Assembly (NCBI GenBank): GCA_009760855.2
Contig: WPIO01000008.1
Coordinates: 4,849,001 to 4,913,000, forward strand
Direction: 5' to 3'
Length of the DNA: 64,000 nucleotides
Origin: Cristatella mucedo
Lineage: Eukaryota; Bryozoa; Phylactolaemata; Cristatellidae
Position 1 is the stretch's first letter, and each line of letters begins with the position of its first letter. Below the pieces are notes generated by a model. The model searched no databases and was not told where the DNA came from. It saw nothing but the letters and a program-made list of their open reading frames with translations. The position numbers were made by a program, and so were the translations under genes. This document shows positions 46,501 through 61,078 of the stretch, piece after piece.

Positions 46501-47380
46501 ATCAGTATAGAGATATCAGAATCAAGTGTTTGTGCATCAGAAGCATCATTCTATACTTAACTAGATGGTCAATATATGGTTTAATGAGTGTAGCCGAAGT
46601 AGCTTGAAGTAGATTAGGTAGATTAGATCGAAGGAGATTAGGATCAGAAATGTCTGCAAATGTGTTTGCAGCTAAAATTCTTTCTATAATATATAAAAAA
46701 AAGTGTAAACAAAATTAATCAGCAGACATGATAATAACTTGCACTCCATCTTTGGCAGTAGGTGATTTCTTTTTCATCTCTTCTCTTGAGATCATGCTAA
46801 TTATCTTCCCTCTGCATTGTATTAATCTATCATTGACATCACAGGTTTCATCAAGTACACTTTAGATTATTACACTTTAGATTTGTTAATGCATAGTTCA
46901 TGAATCTTAGCAACAACATTAATATCTAGGAATGCATTTGATATACGATGACGAAGCGATAGCAGCTGCTGACGACCATAACTAACAAGTATGTTACTAG
47001 CCGCCGGCGTAGCTAATGCAGCCGCCGGCGTGGGAGACCCAGCAGCCCGAAGCGAAAAGCGTTTAGATGTCCATCGGCACGTAATTTCTTACGCGCTACG
47101 GTCAAAAAACAATCAGAATAACTTTAAGCAGGTCTTAGCTGTATCGTTTCCGTATACGATGTTCGCAAGAACTTCGGTTTTCGGAAGAATTCTGCAACGA
47201 ACAAGAACGCACGTTAGAGCGCTCTATGTCAGGAGGCGAGAAATCCTGAAGTACACCTTAGATTATCAAGATCAAGAACTATATTGCCCATGAAATGCTT
47301 AACTATTCTCTGATCAACCCTTTCATTTTATGTACACAGATTTTTAGTGTCATTTAATGAGCTTGCTCGCAACTAAGACT
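46501..47380. other. AT-rich stretch with a GC-richer 300-base island
   Basis: The island 46,985-47,245 carries a 100-codon plus frame (46,991-47,293) starting with an alanine-rich segment, which I do not recognise. Similar ~20-base words (46,853-46,872 and 47,248-47,267, differing at about two positions) flank the island, as an insertion duplication might. No other feature is seen. Confidence 0.3.
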
Positions 47381-47660
47381 TCTTCACACATCCATTTCCC
47401 TATAATATTAAAATAAAATATCTTTTTAGAAACCACATTCGTTTTCTTCCGTATTTTCGTATTCATATTAAACTTCTTCTTCACTTAAAAGATAATCGAG
47501 ATCATCATATTCATCCACATTTGAGTATTTGCATATTCGTCTTCATCTCTAGAAACACTTTTATCATATTCACAACAATCAGATTCTTGAATATTTTCTT
47601 GCTCCGACTCTTGAACAGTTTTTACAAGACCTTTCTTATGCTATTTAAATTTTCATTTTT
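47381..47660 (-). pseudogene. Acidic minus-strand coding remnant
   Basis: The reverse complement has runs of Glu/Asp-rich codons in two frames joined by a shift near 47,520, just beyond the polymerase C-terminus. The function is unknown. It is probably part of the same decayed element. Confidence 0.3.
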
Positions 47661-48004
47661 AAATTATAATTATTGTCATGTTTGCGTCTGTGACAATATC
47701 TTCCAGCTTCTTTAATGCAATAGTGTCCATATGCATAACTGTGTATACCGCAGTTTAACCAACATATTTTTTAATCGAATGCTGACAAAGCTTTCTTGGA
47801 ATGGTACTTAGTAGAAATTGTATGCCCCTCTTGACTCATGTTATGAAACTCAAAAAACTCCAAAATTCCATTGTACTTTATTTTTCTTCGGGACAGAAAT
47901 TTTAGTTAGCAGTATTTAAACAATTTAAATAAGAAATGTGAGTTAACATTTCATTCTTAAAAACACCAATCGAAACTCTGTTAGCCTTAATAATAAACAG
48001 TTCA

Positions 48005-49700
48005 GTTTCCCTACAAACCAGGCGACACTAGACCACGAGAATTTGAGCAACTACCACCCACTCTCCCTTCTACCATTTATATCAAAGACACTTGAGCGAG
48101 TCTTGGCGGACCAGCTGAACTCATATATTGAAACTTCAAACCTTGCTAGAAAGTTCCAGTCCGGGTTTAGAGCTAATCAATCCACAGAATCAGTATTACT
48201 TAGGGTGTCCAACGACCTACTTATGAATGCAGACATGGGTAGAGTGCCTCTTCTTGTTTTGCTCGATCTTTCGGCAGCTTTTGATACCATCGATCACCAA
48301 GTTCTTCTAGAGCGCCTCTCATCTCGCCTGGGCATCACTGGCACTGCTCTGCAGTGGTTCAGGTCCTATCTCAGTGGGAGACGCCAGAGTATTGACGTGA
48401 ATGGACAAAGATCATCTGAAGTACCTCTAAAATATGGAGTAACTCGGGGCTCTGCGCTAGGTCCGGTCCTTTTCACCGTTTATACTCTGCCTCTTGCTGG
48501 TGTGATTGCCAAGCACAATCTAGGCTTTCACTTCTATGCGGATGACACTCAGTTGTACCTTTGCTTTGATCCCTCCCAGCCTTCGAGCACCTCAAATTCT
48601 CTCAACTCACTTGCTACATGTATTGATGATATCCGCACATGATGGCAGCAAATTTTCTTAAACTAAATGATGATAAAACTAACTTATTAATTGTGGGCGA
48701 ACCAAGTGTGATTCAGAAATTGGAAAGACTAATGCTCATAATTGACTCTGCCAGCATATCTCCTGTTGAATCAGCACGAAATCTAGGTATCATGTTCCAA
48801 AGTGACTCTCGTTAGACGACCACATTAGCTCCACAATCAATTCTGCCTACTTTTAGCTGCATACTATTGCTAAAATTCGACTTGTTTAGATAAGGATACA
48901 CGTCTAAGTAAGTTGGTTCATGCATTTGTGGCACCCCGTCTTGACTTCTGTAACTCACTGCTTGCTGGCCTACCGGCATGTGCGATCAGGCGCTTACAGC
49001 TAGTGCTAAACTCTGCAGCTAGGCTTGTCTGTCGTGAGCGTCGCAGTTGCCAAATCACACCACTTCTTGCCGACCGGCACTGGCTATCAGTCAAGCAATG
49101 GATCGACTTCGACGTTTTGTCGCTTTATTTTAGGTCACTTCATTCTTTGGCTCCAGCTTATCTCTCAGATCTAAAGCGCCTAGAAAGAGATTAAGTTCTC
49201 TGAGGGCGCTTTATCAAGTACATTATTATTATTATTATCTACTCCTCCACCAGGCCAAGCATCGTACCACCCACTTTTCGGAATCCAACAGTTTACGACT
49301 ACCTCGTACAAACCTCAAATCCTTTGGAGATTGTGCATTTAGTTCGTATGCTCCTAAAGCCTAGTATAACTCCCGACCTGTGTCACAACATTCCTTGACT
49401 TGACCACATTTAAAAAGAACTTAAAAACACACCTATTTAGGACAGCATTTAATGTGTCCCTGTGATTCGTCCTTTATGTGCTTATGCGTGCTGACACTGT
49501 GCATGCTGCCACTAACCACAGTTGCATGCTGAACCTGTGCATGTCACCCCTAACCATGTTATTCATGTTGTTTATCAAGCATGATATTACTCACCATTCA
49601 ATCGCGTTTCCCTTTGCAGCAAATATAAAGCGCCTAGAAAAAGATTGAGTTCTCAGAGGGCGCTTTATCAAGTGCATTATTATTATTGTTGTTATTATAA
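48005..49700 (+). mobile_element. LINE-A copy inserted in the polymerase pseudogene
   Basis: It is 5'-truncated. The reverse transcriptase is open at 48,043-48,642 ([33 protein letters not shown]), then a one-base deletion at about 48,643 and further indels break it. Like the copy at 19,347, it has TRG in place of PQG before S-x-L-G-P. The 3' UTR ends with the tail hairpin and (ATT)n at 49,675-49,697. A ~70-base LINE-A tail is nested at 49,172-49,240. Confidence 0.87.
49172..49240 (+). mobile_element. Very short LINE-A tail insertion (~70 bases)
   Basis: AAAGCGCCTAGAAAGAGATT through the (ATT)n tail sits inside the host LINE's coding region. The host sequence (...TCTCAGATCT / CTACTCC...) is uninterrupted in other LINE-A copies. 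The flanks share ATCT. Confidence 0.75.
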
Positions 49701-52089
49701 CCTTAACTGAATTTAACTAATGCCTAAGAGCACAAATCTTCTCGATAGGTTCTCCCCTAACCTCAACCTTAAACTTGCCAAACTCTTCATTATAAAACCC
49801 ATCTTAATTCCATCTAACTTTAGATGAAGATTTTCACTTTATATCTTAATAACTATCAAATCTGTATCAGTATAAATTAATCTAACTTTATTTGCAAACT
49901 TTGGCATTAACACATCATAGTAAAACATCTGCATATGTAGTTTAGACAAATCTATAATAGCACTACCTATGCACAATTGTTTATCTAATGTTGTTCCCTT
50001 CTTACTATTCCCAAAAGCTATCAATGTCTTATCAAAATATCTGTCGGATTTCATAGTTGCATCTCTCATTAATTTATGATACATTATAGATCCACTTTCA
50101 CTAGCAGAATTAACCATCTTCAGATTTACTTTTCTTTCCACGTCTTCACAATTTTTTCCAAAAATCTGACACATAAAGTCTTTGTAAAGGTTTCTAGAAA
50201 ATGTATCCAATCTTTCATACACAGCTTTCTTCTCAGCCTAAATATCTATGAATTGTTTTTCCAAAGGACCTTGATCAAATATAAATACACGACGTAACTT
50301 AGTGATGCGTAATCCTTTCATAGCTAAGAACTGTAGGTATCTATAGAGTGCTAGACATTTATACTTTGGCAAGACGTCATATGCCAACGTAGGTGTAGGT
50401 ACATTACCGGAATTAAAAGCATTCTGATACTCTTAATATTCGGTTAAATCAACGAGTCTACTAACTGCACAAAGTGGATAATCATTATGGAGATCAAGTA
50501 CCTACTTGATCTCCATAATGTATATATAATATTAATATTTGTTGAATAACATGATAAATAATATCAACTTCCATAAAGATACCTTGTGGTGAATAAGGAG
50601 GTAGAGTAATGAATCTCTCTGGGGTCCAATTGGAACCAGGATCCTCCCAAACATTATTAATAGGCAGATGCCATTTCATAACAGTTGGATAAAGACTACA
50701 AGCCTCCAGATACATTTTAGTTGCTGTAGGTATAGTACTATCATAATCTGGTACTTTAGGATTATTAGTCTTAGAATGCCTTTTACTGACTTGAAAAAGT
50801 CCTACTCAAGTAGATCTCCTGAAGTCATGATAAAGACTCATACTACCTTCATTCTTACCAAGTAACTCGAGGTCAACACCAACTAGAGGAAAAGAACAGG
50901 ACCATGCATAATGTGGTGCAGATAGATAGTTGGCAGGATGTCCCCAAATAACATGCCTAGTCTATTTCTAAATGTCTCAAAGCAATCTGCAAGTTGTGTA
51001 ACATCTGCCATAAAGTAGTGTTTGTGATAATCTCCAAGATTCGTATGCTTAAACTTAGATATTATTTCTTTAACAAATTAATATTCAGAATCACAAATAT
51101 CCTTATTGAAGCATAATGAAGATCTAAATGTTTTTATTGGCGTAGGATTAGTTTCCTTAAAACGATCATATGAGTCCATGTATTTATAAGGGTAAGCTCT
51201 TTTCCTAACTAGTAGCTCTAACATTTCATCTGGTTTCACACAAGGATATTCCATCGAGAATACTTGCTTAGTAATACCGAAGTTTGATAAATTGCTAGAC
51301 AAGGATTTAAGAATACCCTCCAAAGTACTATTCGTAAGTTTGCACTATGCTTGAATTCAATATCTTTTACTGAAAGCATCATATATTTTCCATATTAAGG
51401 GCAACTGGTTTTTCTAATGCAGCAAAATTGGTTAATGCCTTAAAAAACTATATGTGAAGAATAAATATTTTAAAATCATGAAAAAAAACTGGTAATCCAA
51501 ATAGAAGAGTTGAATCTAGCAAGAATATTACACAATCTATGTGGTGCTCCTCTAAATCTACCAGTAAAATGACATGATCTCTAACTTTCTCGCTAGGATT
51601 ATCAATTATCTTTTTACACATCCAGCAATTAGTGGTCGTCTCATAATCAATCTCATCTTGTCTTGTCATATAAATCTTAGAAAATTTGGTTTTTTTTAAT
51701 CCTTTCTTAAGAGTATCAACTACATTATTAAACTCAGATAAAAATATAGAAACATGCTTACCTGATCTATCTATAAAAGTGTGTGCGGCTTTACCGTTCC
51801 AATCAAATATAACAAATGCTGTTCCACAAGGTACATGCATAGTATCGGGATTTTTTACACCATACTTCTCATCCATATTATCAGCTGTATAACACTTTCC
51901 AAACTTAGTTTTATTTTTAAAAACGGGTGAAATAAACGAACAGGCCCCCTCAAAACAAATAGGGTAGGTATGAACACAAATAGTTTCCAAGTCTGCATAA
52001 CAAACATAAGGAGACACAACAAATCTTGCAAAATCATTAAGCTTAAGATGAGTATTTTTAACCATTCCATGTGTGACTATTTGGGCCAT

Positions 52090-52440
52090 TGCAAGTATAC
52101 AAATGTTTTTCTAATGATTTATTATGAAAATACCTCTGCGGCAATAAAACAATGAACCTCCAGATTTTTGTGTGCGACAAAACTAACTAAATTTAGTTAT
52201 CAAGATATAATACTGCATATCTTTATTTCTTACATGCAAAATATCAACACATCTATCTTTAACTTCCTTCTTCAATTTTGTAGACTTTAATAATGACGCT
52301 CTAACTTCTCGTGATACTCAAAAACATTTATACTTACGTTCAGTATTTTTCTAATCATTTAGTAGTAGCGACCTTGAGAGGCCAATCAAGAACGAGATTA
52401 AATTCTTAAGCTTAAATATGTAGTATCTAGATGTTCTTTC
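52090..52440. other. AT-rich sequence, no gene seen; end of Polinton-like composition
   Basis: It could contain the lost polymerase N-terminus or terminal repeat, but no motif or inverted partner was found. Confidence 0.4.
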
Positions 52441-52566
52441 CTTCCGCCGCCGCCCTCCTCGCGGACGCCGCCGCCCTCCTCGCGGACGCCGCCGCCCTCC
52501 TCGCGGACGCCGCCGCCCTCCTCGCGGACGCCGCCGCCCTCCTCGCGGACGCCGCCGCCCTTCTCG
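52441..52566. repeat. 21-bp minisatellite, array 1 (~6 units)
   Basis: The unit GCCGCCGCCCTCCTCGCGGAC repeats nearly perfectly. As 21 is a multiple of 3, all frames stay open and give Arg/Gly/Pro- or Glu/Gly-rich pseudo-proteins. Confidence 0.95.
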
Positions 52567-52570
52567 CGTG

Positions 52571-53680
52571 TAGTTTGGTTGCACAGTAGAGAGCCAGCCG
52601 ATGCCTAACACCGACAGTTTATTCCCAGCACACGGAGCCCTAGAGCGCACGGCTTCCCTCAGCCCCTGCCCTCACACGACTGCCCTCCCCTGGTCGACTC
52701 CGATGACTCATCGACCACAACTGTGCACCGGCCAACCCTGATGGTGAATCCACCATCTGGCCACCAGCTGGTCCATGCCACATCAAAGGCGGATCACAGC
52801 AGTGCACTGGCCGACCCTGATGGTGAATCCACCATCTGGCCACCAGCTGGTTACTGGCCTCTGTCCATACCACATCACAGGCGGACCCCAGCTGTGCACC
52901 GGCCCCTCTCGGTGGTGCTTCTAACAGCTCACCAGTAGCTTATCAGAGGAGCCTGCATACGATACATACATGCGAACTACATCGCGGACGCCACCGCCCT
53001 CCTCGCGGACGTCGCCGCCCTCCTCGTGGACGCCGCCGCCCTCCTCGCGGACGCCGCCGCCCTCCTCGCGGACGCCGCCGCCCTCCTCGCGGACGCCGCC
53101 GCCCTCCTCGTGGACGCCGCCGCCTTCCTCCGTGCGCAGTATCACTGTCCGTCGCCTCGCACAACGCCGCTGCTTCGCAAGTAGCAAAGACAAGTGCCAC
53201 TCACTCGGCTCGCAGCCACTTTTCTTGATCTTTCTCTCGAAGTTCAGCAGCCTGTTTACACGGGCCACAGTCGCTCCCGCCGAGAAACAGCTTGCAGTTT
53301 GATTCGCACAGCAGCGAGCCAGCCGATGCCCAACACCAACAGTTTATTACGATGCACGCTGGAGCCGAAGGGCGCACGGCTTCCTTCGGCCCCTTCTCTC
53401 ACTTGACTCGTCTCCTCGACTCCTCGGCTCCCCTAGTTGACCCCGATGATTCATCGAGGACCGCAACTGTGCACAGGCCGACCCTGATGGTGAATCCACC
53501 GTCTCTCCACCAGCGGGTTACCGGCCTGCGTCCACGCCCCGTCACAGGCGCCACATCACAGGCGGACCACAGCTGCGCACCGGCCCCTCTTGGCGATGCT
53601 TCTAACAGCTGTTCACCAGCGGCTTATCGGAGGAGCCTTCCAACTATACATACATACATAAATACGAACTACAGCTCGCT
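52571..53680. repeat. ~722-bp segmental duplication containing minisatellite
   Basis: Bases 52,571-52,975 and 53,293-53,680 are similar copies (GAGCCAGCCGATGCC..., CCGACCCTGATGGTGAATCC..., GCTTCTAACAGCT...). Within the first copy a ~90-base segment is itself doubled (about 52,735 and 52,818). No protein frame is convincingly conserved. Confidence 0.75.
52979..53137. repeat. 21-bp minisatellite, array 2 (~7-8 units)
   Basis: It has the same unit as array 1, with GTGGAC and GTCGCC variants. The minus frames here are low-complexity only. Confidence 0.95.
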
Positions 53681-54204
53681 CGCCGTTTCTCAGCAGAAAG
53701 TGAAAAGTCGACCTTCAGCCTTTACTAGGTTTACCGTCAGATTTGCTAGAGCTCCGTATGCAGTGCCGGCTATGGGGCCGCCTACTAAATTGCGGCTGTT
53801 GTTGTTAATGTGCGCTCAATAAACCCAAGGGGCTTCGTGTCTGTCATCAGGTTGTCCAGGCGATGCTAGACGCACTTTTGCTTACCGAGATGAGGGTGAT
53901 GCCTTGCTCAGGCGGCTGTGTGTCTGACACTACTTCCGAGTTTTTATTCTTTCAGTCAATGCAGTTATATCAATTTTAATTACAATATAATTAACACAAT
54001 CGCGTTGGGATCGCTGTTATTTAGATCTTCAGAAGTACCTCGACGAGTTTACGATTTTCTTACGTCAACATTCAACGTTCAATAGTCTGAAGTATCAACG
54101 GTGAAAACAAAATCTAACCGATTAGATTTACGCCAACTCAGTTTGGCATTACAAGAATGCTTGAATGAGTTAGACGGCACCACAATACGAGCACTATCGC
54201 CACC
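53681..54204. other. No gene or repeat recognised
   Basis: An AATAAA at about 53,818 has no associated coding frame. Confidence 0.4.
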
Positions 54205-54330
54205 GCTTGCAGTAGTGATAAAGAATCGCCACCGCAGGATCCGAGCCCACGACCTCGGTATCGAGGTCGTGAGAAAAGCAACCGCCTTACCTAGTGTACC
54301 ATCACGGCTCACCGGGGGCACTTCGAGGCA
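54205..54330 (-). mobile_element. SINE-2 (tRNA-derived), minus
   Basis: The reverse complement starts CCGTGATGGTACACTAGGTA, continues GCGGTTGCTTTTCTCACGAC, has box B (GTGGGCTCGGATCC), then GGTGGCGATTCTTTATCAC. It is less decayed than the palindrome copies. Confidence 0.72.
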
Positions 54331-55339
54331 CATCGAGGCTGTAGCAGCAGCAGCACCTGGTGAAGCAGCAGTGGCAGCTCTAGCAGCAGCTGCACACCTG
54401 TTACACTGGCATTTTCTCAGTCGGTGGTCCACGACTGAGCAAGGACAGACGATGGAATGGCTCTTTGGGCGGTCATCGGTTTCGGATACACCGATCTCAG
54501 ACTGCGATTGGTAGTGCTGCATCGGTTTTTGCTTAGCATCAGCCATATATAAGTGCACTTATATACACAATGTACTGAATGGCTAGAAGCTCGAAGTATG
54601 TTGACAAAAACTATGTGGAAGGATGAAGTAACAGCTTCTATCAGCAACCATCAAAGGGTTCGACGAATTACCGAAGTCCACCACAATCCACTTTAGTTCG
54701 CTTCAAATCCACCACATATCAGTTTCGCCAAGCTCCAAAAAGTGTGTGATATCAAACTACGCTACAGGCAAAATGTACCCAGAAATTTTCGTGCGACTCC
54801 TCTCACGAGTTCTCACGAAGTCCACTGAAACAGGATTGCAGCGGCCCGGGCCAATAACGCAATCCACTGCATTCCACCGTGCAAAGAAAGAAATGAAATC
54901 AGTTTCCAAAAGCTTCTCTTTTGGTTTCATTTGACAGTTCACTCTGCGACGATTGCACTCATAAAATTTGCACTTGCATCGGCACGGCCGTTCTCGTGCG
55001 ATGAGCTGCAATCTGCTACCAATACCTCGATCCGCTCCAATCCACCGAAAAACGACTAGAAAGATTTCGCCGACCCCCAGTTTTATTGCATATTAAAGCG
55101 CACGCACTGCGTTTTGTGCGCATCCACGTAATAAAAAAATTGTGCATTCGCTCACTCTGGCAATGCCCGGCAATCGCCCGAAATGACCTGGGAAAATTCC
55201 GCAATCCACTCTGTTTCACTGCTAACCATCCTCAAATCGCCAATGTGAAGCTCTAATTTACGTCGCCTATAAGACTAGACTCAGTTCAAAGTGCACCCAA
55301 AAATATTTACTTCATTGTGCATACGCGCTCTCATGTAAT
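54331..55339. other. Unassigned; sparse diverged tandem-like CAATCCACT words
   Basis: Recurring AATCCAC words at about 54,690, 54,860, 55,035 and 55,200 suggest an old diverged tandem repeat. No gene is seen. Confidence 0.35.
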
Positions 55340-57270
55340 GAGACAATGAGGTCTGACTCCCCAGATATTAAGGGCTCAGCCGAAAAGTTTTCAGCCTTCT
55401 TTACTAAAAGAATTGTGCACATTCGTGCATCCATTAAGCCCCCTCCGACCAAAGCAATCGCCGTTCCTCAACCTGTGACCTTTCTTAAAAGGTTCTCCGA
55501 TGTTTCTGCCTTTGATGTGGCTGCCTTAATAAGGTCTAGCAAAAAGAGCTCGTCTCCTGAAGACCCTATACCTTCATCTCTGTGGTCTTCACTTGCAGAC
55601 CAACTTAGCCCTGCCATAACCAAGATTTTTAATGATTCTTTGGGAAAAGGGGTCGTCCCCTAGCCCTTCAAATCGGCAATCGTTAGACCTATTCTTAAAA
55701 AGCCTGGATTAGACACAGAGGTCCTAGCAAACTATCGTCCAGTTTCCCTTCTTCCGTTCTTATCAAAGATTCTTGGAAAAATTGTTGCTAAGCAGCTAGT
55801 TGAAAATATTGAAAATAATAGAATGTCAGAAACATTTCAATCAGGATTCAAGAGGCAGCACTCTACTGAAACTGCTCTCCTCCGTGTTAACAATGACATT
55901 ATACGTGGCAACGACGACGGGAATGTCACTGCCCTAGCTCTGCTAGATCTGTCTGCTGCCTTCGACACCATTGATCACGAAGTTTTGCTTAAACGATTAA
56001 GAACAACGATCGGTCTGACAGACAAAACACTGGCGTGGTTTAAATTATACTTGTCTGGTCGTGTTCAATCCGTGTCGTGTGGGGGTCAGTTTTCAGACAT
56101 GAGAAGGGTCACCTGTGGAGTCCCTCAAGGGTCTGTACTCGGTCCCTTGCTGTTCTCCATTTATACACAACCCCTGGGAAAAGTGATTAAGGCCCATGAA
56201 ATAGCATATCACTTCTATGCTGACGATACTCAGTTGTATTTGTCATTTAAACCGTCGGAATCTGCTGCAGCAACTGAGAAACTGAATGCTTGCCTTGCCG
56301 AAATTCGATCCTGGATGTCGGAAAACTTCCTGAAATTAAATGACGATAAAACCGAACTGCTGCTCATAGGACACCCTAAGCGAGTGGCTGGATTAAAAGG
56401 CTTTGCTATTCTAATAGGTGATGCTATTGTGCGACCTTTACCACGTGCTCGTAATCTAGGTGTCGTGTTCGACAGCTGCCTCAATTTCAAAAGCTTCATT
56501 CAGAAGACTGCCTCTACAGCTAGTCATCACATCCGATCCCTATCCAAGATTAGAAGCTGTCTCCCACAGTGGCTTATAAAACATTTAACTAGCTCTTTAG
56601 TTCTGTCTCGGCTTGACTATTGTAATTCCCTTTTGGCTGGGCTGCCAAGGAAAGCTATTATGCCACTACAGCGGACTATGAATATGGCTGCAATGCTGGT
56701 CTTCAAGTCCCAGCGGTTTGAGCACGTGTCACCTCTGCTGAAAGAGCTAGGATGGTTGCCGGTTGAGCAAATGATACAGAGCAAAGTTCTTACGCTGACC
56801 CACAAGGCCCGCCACGGCTTAGCTCCTTCGTACCTAGCTGAACTGCTGCATCAGTTTCAGCCCGTTCGCGCCCTCAGGTCCTGTGTGGACAATAAATTAG
56901 CTGTCCCATTACTCCGCTTAAAGACAGTTGGCGACAGAAGCTTTAGCTCTGCAGGTCCTAGACTGTGGAACTCGCTTCCACAAATATTACGCAACGACAT
57001 CTACCCTTCAACTGCCGACTATGGCACATCTTTTTCAGCGGTCCTGAACTGCTACTTCTATGCTTTTCACTACCTCAACTGCTCTCCTGACTCTGCTATG
57101 CTTCCCACTTTCTCTTTGTTGCGTGTGACGACGTCTGTTGGCTACCGAATGCGTACCGAAAGCCGCTTAGGCTGTGAGTGCGCTATACAAAACTCTCCTG
57201 CGTAACACCCACATGGTCTTTATGACTTTGTGGATTTACTGACGGAGATACATTACATTACATTACAATG
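55340..57270 (+). mobile_element. LINE-B (L2-like), 5'-truncated, flanked by ACAATG
   Basis: The six-base word ACAATG at 55,343-55,348 and 57,265-57,270 is a plausible target-site duplication. The tail is (CATTA)n. This is the best LINE-B copy. Confidence 0.85.
55346..57205 (+). pseudogene. LINE-B ORF2 C-terminal two thirds, one in-frame stop
   Basis: A single frame runs from 55,346 to 57,205, broken only by TAG at 55,661-55,663 (a lysine codon in the 27,490 copy). The 460-codon part after 55,823 has [23 protein letters not shown] and YADD (residues 132-135), then [16 protein letters not shown]. It is a typical L2-clade reverse transcriptase. The apurinic-type endonuclease expected upstream is missing, so it cannot move by itself. 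Confidence 0.87.
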
Positions 57271-57299
57271 CAATTGACAGCAACGGCCCGATTCCACTC

Positions 57300-57400
57300 C
57301 GCAATAACAATAATGATAATAATAATATTAGTAATAATACATTTTATAGCGCCCTCAGATAACTCAGTCTCTTTAAATTTGCTGCACAGTTAGTACGATC
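57300..57400 (-). mobile_element. LINE-A 3' tail, minus
   Basis: The (AAT)n start is followed by TATAGCGCCCTCAGATAACTC and TTTGCTGCA, the reverse complement of the LINE-A end. Confidence 0.75.
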
Positions 57401-60496
<3,096 letters not shown>

Positions 60497-60794
60497 TGCG
60501 TGCTCGTGTGATGTGTGTGTGTATTGCCCGGTCTTTCCTGACCGCTGGCTATCGGTCGGCAGTGGTAAGGCCCTTCGTGGTCGGGGCTTTCGGCAGTTCG
60601 TGGCCAAAGAATGAAGCTTGCCTGGCCGAACTCGGCATCCCACTCCCGGAAAGGACAGCTGTAAGGCTTCGACTCCATTACCGGCTGGGAAACCGTGCTG
60701 TTCCTGAACCGGGAGGCCCAAGTAGCTCGACCCCGGCAGGACAGTGCACCACCGGCTAATGTATATATACTAGTTTAAATAATTTCTCGATATA

Positions 60795-61078
60795 TATAAA
60801 TAATTCATTCATTTGAATAGCACCGTAAGAGAACTTAAATCTCTATTTAGGCACTTCACATGTGCCACGGGGCTCAAGCCGAGCTGGTTTGGTCTAGCGG
60901 TTAAGGTGCTCGCCCCGACCAAGGTCTGACTGAGGTCGTGGGCTCGAGCCCCGAGGCACATGCTCCTGAATAGAGATTAAGTTCTCTTGGGGCGCTATAT
61001 AAATGAATTATATATAAGCCCATGACCTCAGCCAGACCTTGGTCGGGGCGAGTACCTTAACCGCTGAGCCAAAGCAGT
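60795..61078. mobile_element. SINE-1 inserted into an opposite-strand SINE-1
   Basis: A minus SINE-1 is split into 60,795-60,880 (3' half) and 61,015-61,078 (5' half with box A) by a plus SINE-1 (60,883-61,015). The split point is in box B, and AAGCC flanks both ends. The plus copy has box A TTTGGTCTAGCGGTTAAGG, box B GTGGGCTCGAGCCCC and a tail GAGATTAAGTTCTCTTGGGG matching the LINE-A 3' hairpin. Confidence 0.78.

Larger units (their letters stand above)
47700..52089 (-). pseudogene. Polinton/Maverick-type protein-primed family-B DNA polymerase, broken and split by a LINE
   Basis: Minus-strand pieces in order: an N-terminal part (52,089-51,448) with the exonuclease-like A-D-L-E-T at residues 32-36 and a C-x-x-C...V-R-D-H cluster typical of Polinton polymerases; 51,323-51,078 with Y-P-Y-K-Y-M-D-S; 50,715-50,494 with the polymerase motif S-L-Y-P; and 50,222-49,839 ending in the catalytic T-D-T-D. 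The C-terminal end (K-K-A-L-S-A-F-D, then Y-A-Y-G-H-Y) lies at about 47,850-47,700, on the far side of the LINE at 48,005-49,700. Stops and frameshifts separate the pieces, so no enzyme is made. In an intact element it would replicate the transposon. Terminal repeats, integrase, ATPase and capsid genes were not confirmed. Confidence 0.85.

Noticed and set aside
52351-53268. Long Arg/Gly/Pro- and Glu/Gly-repeat frames
   Set aside because: They are produced by the 21-bp minisatellite, whose length is a multiple of three. No non-repeat domain is present.
60883-60965. Possible functional tRNA gene
   Set aside because: Box A and B are present, but the ends do not form an acceptor stem and the sequence continues into a LINE-like SINE tail.
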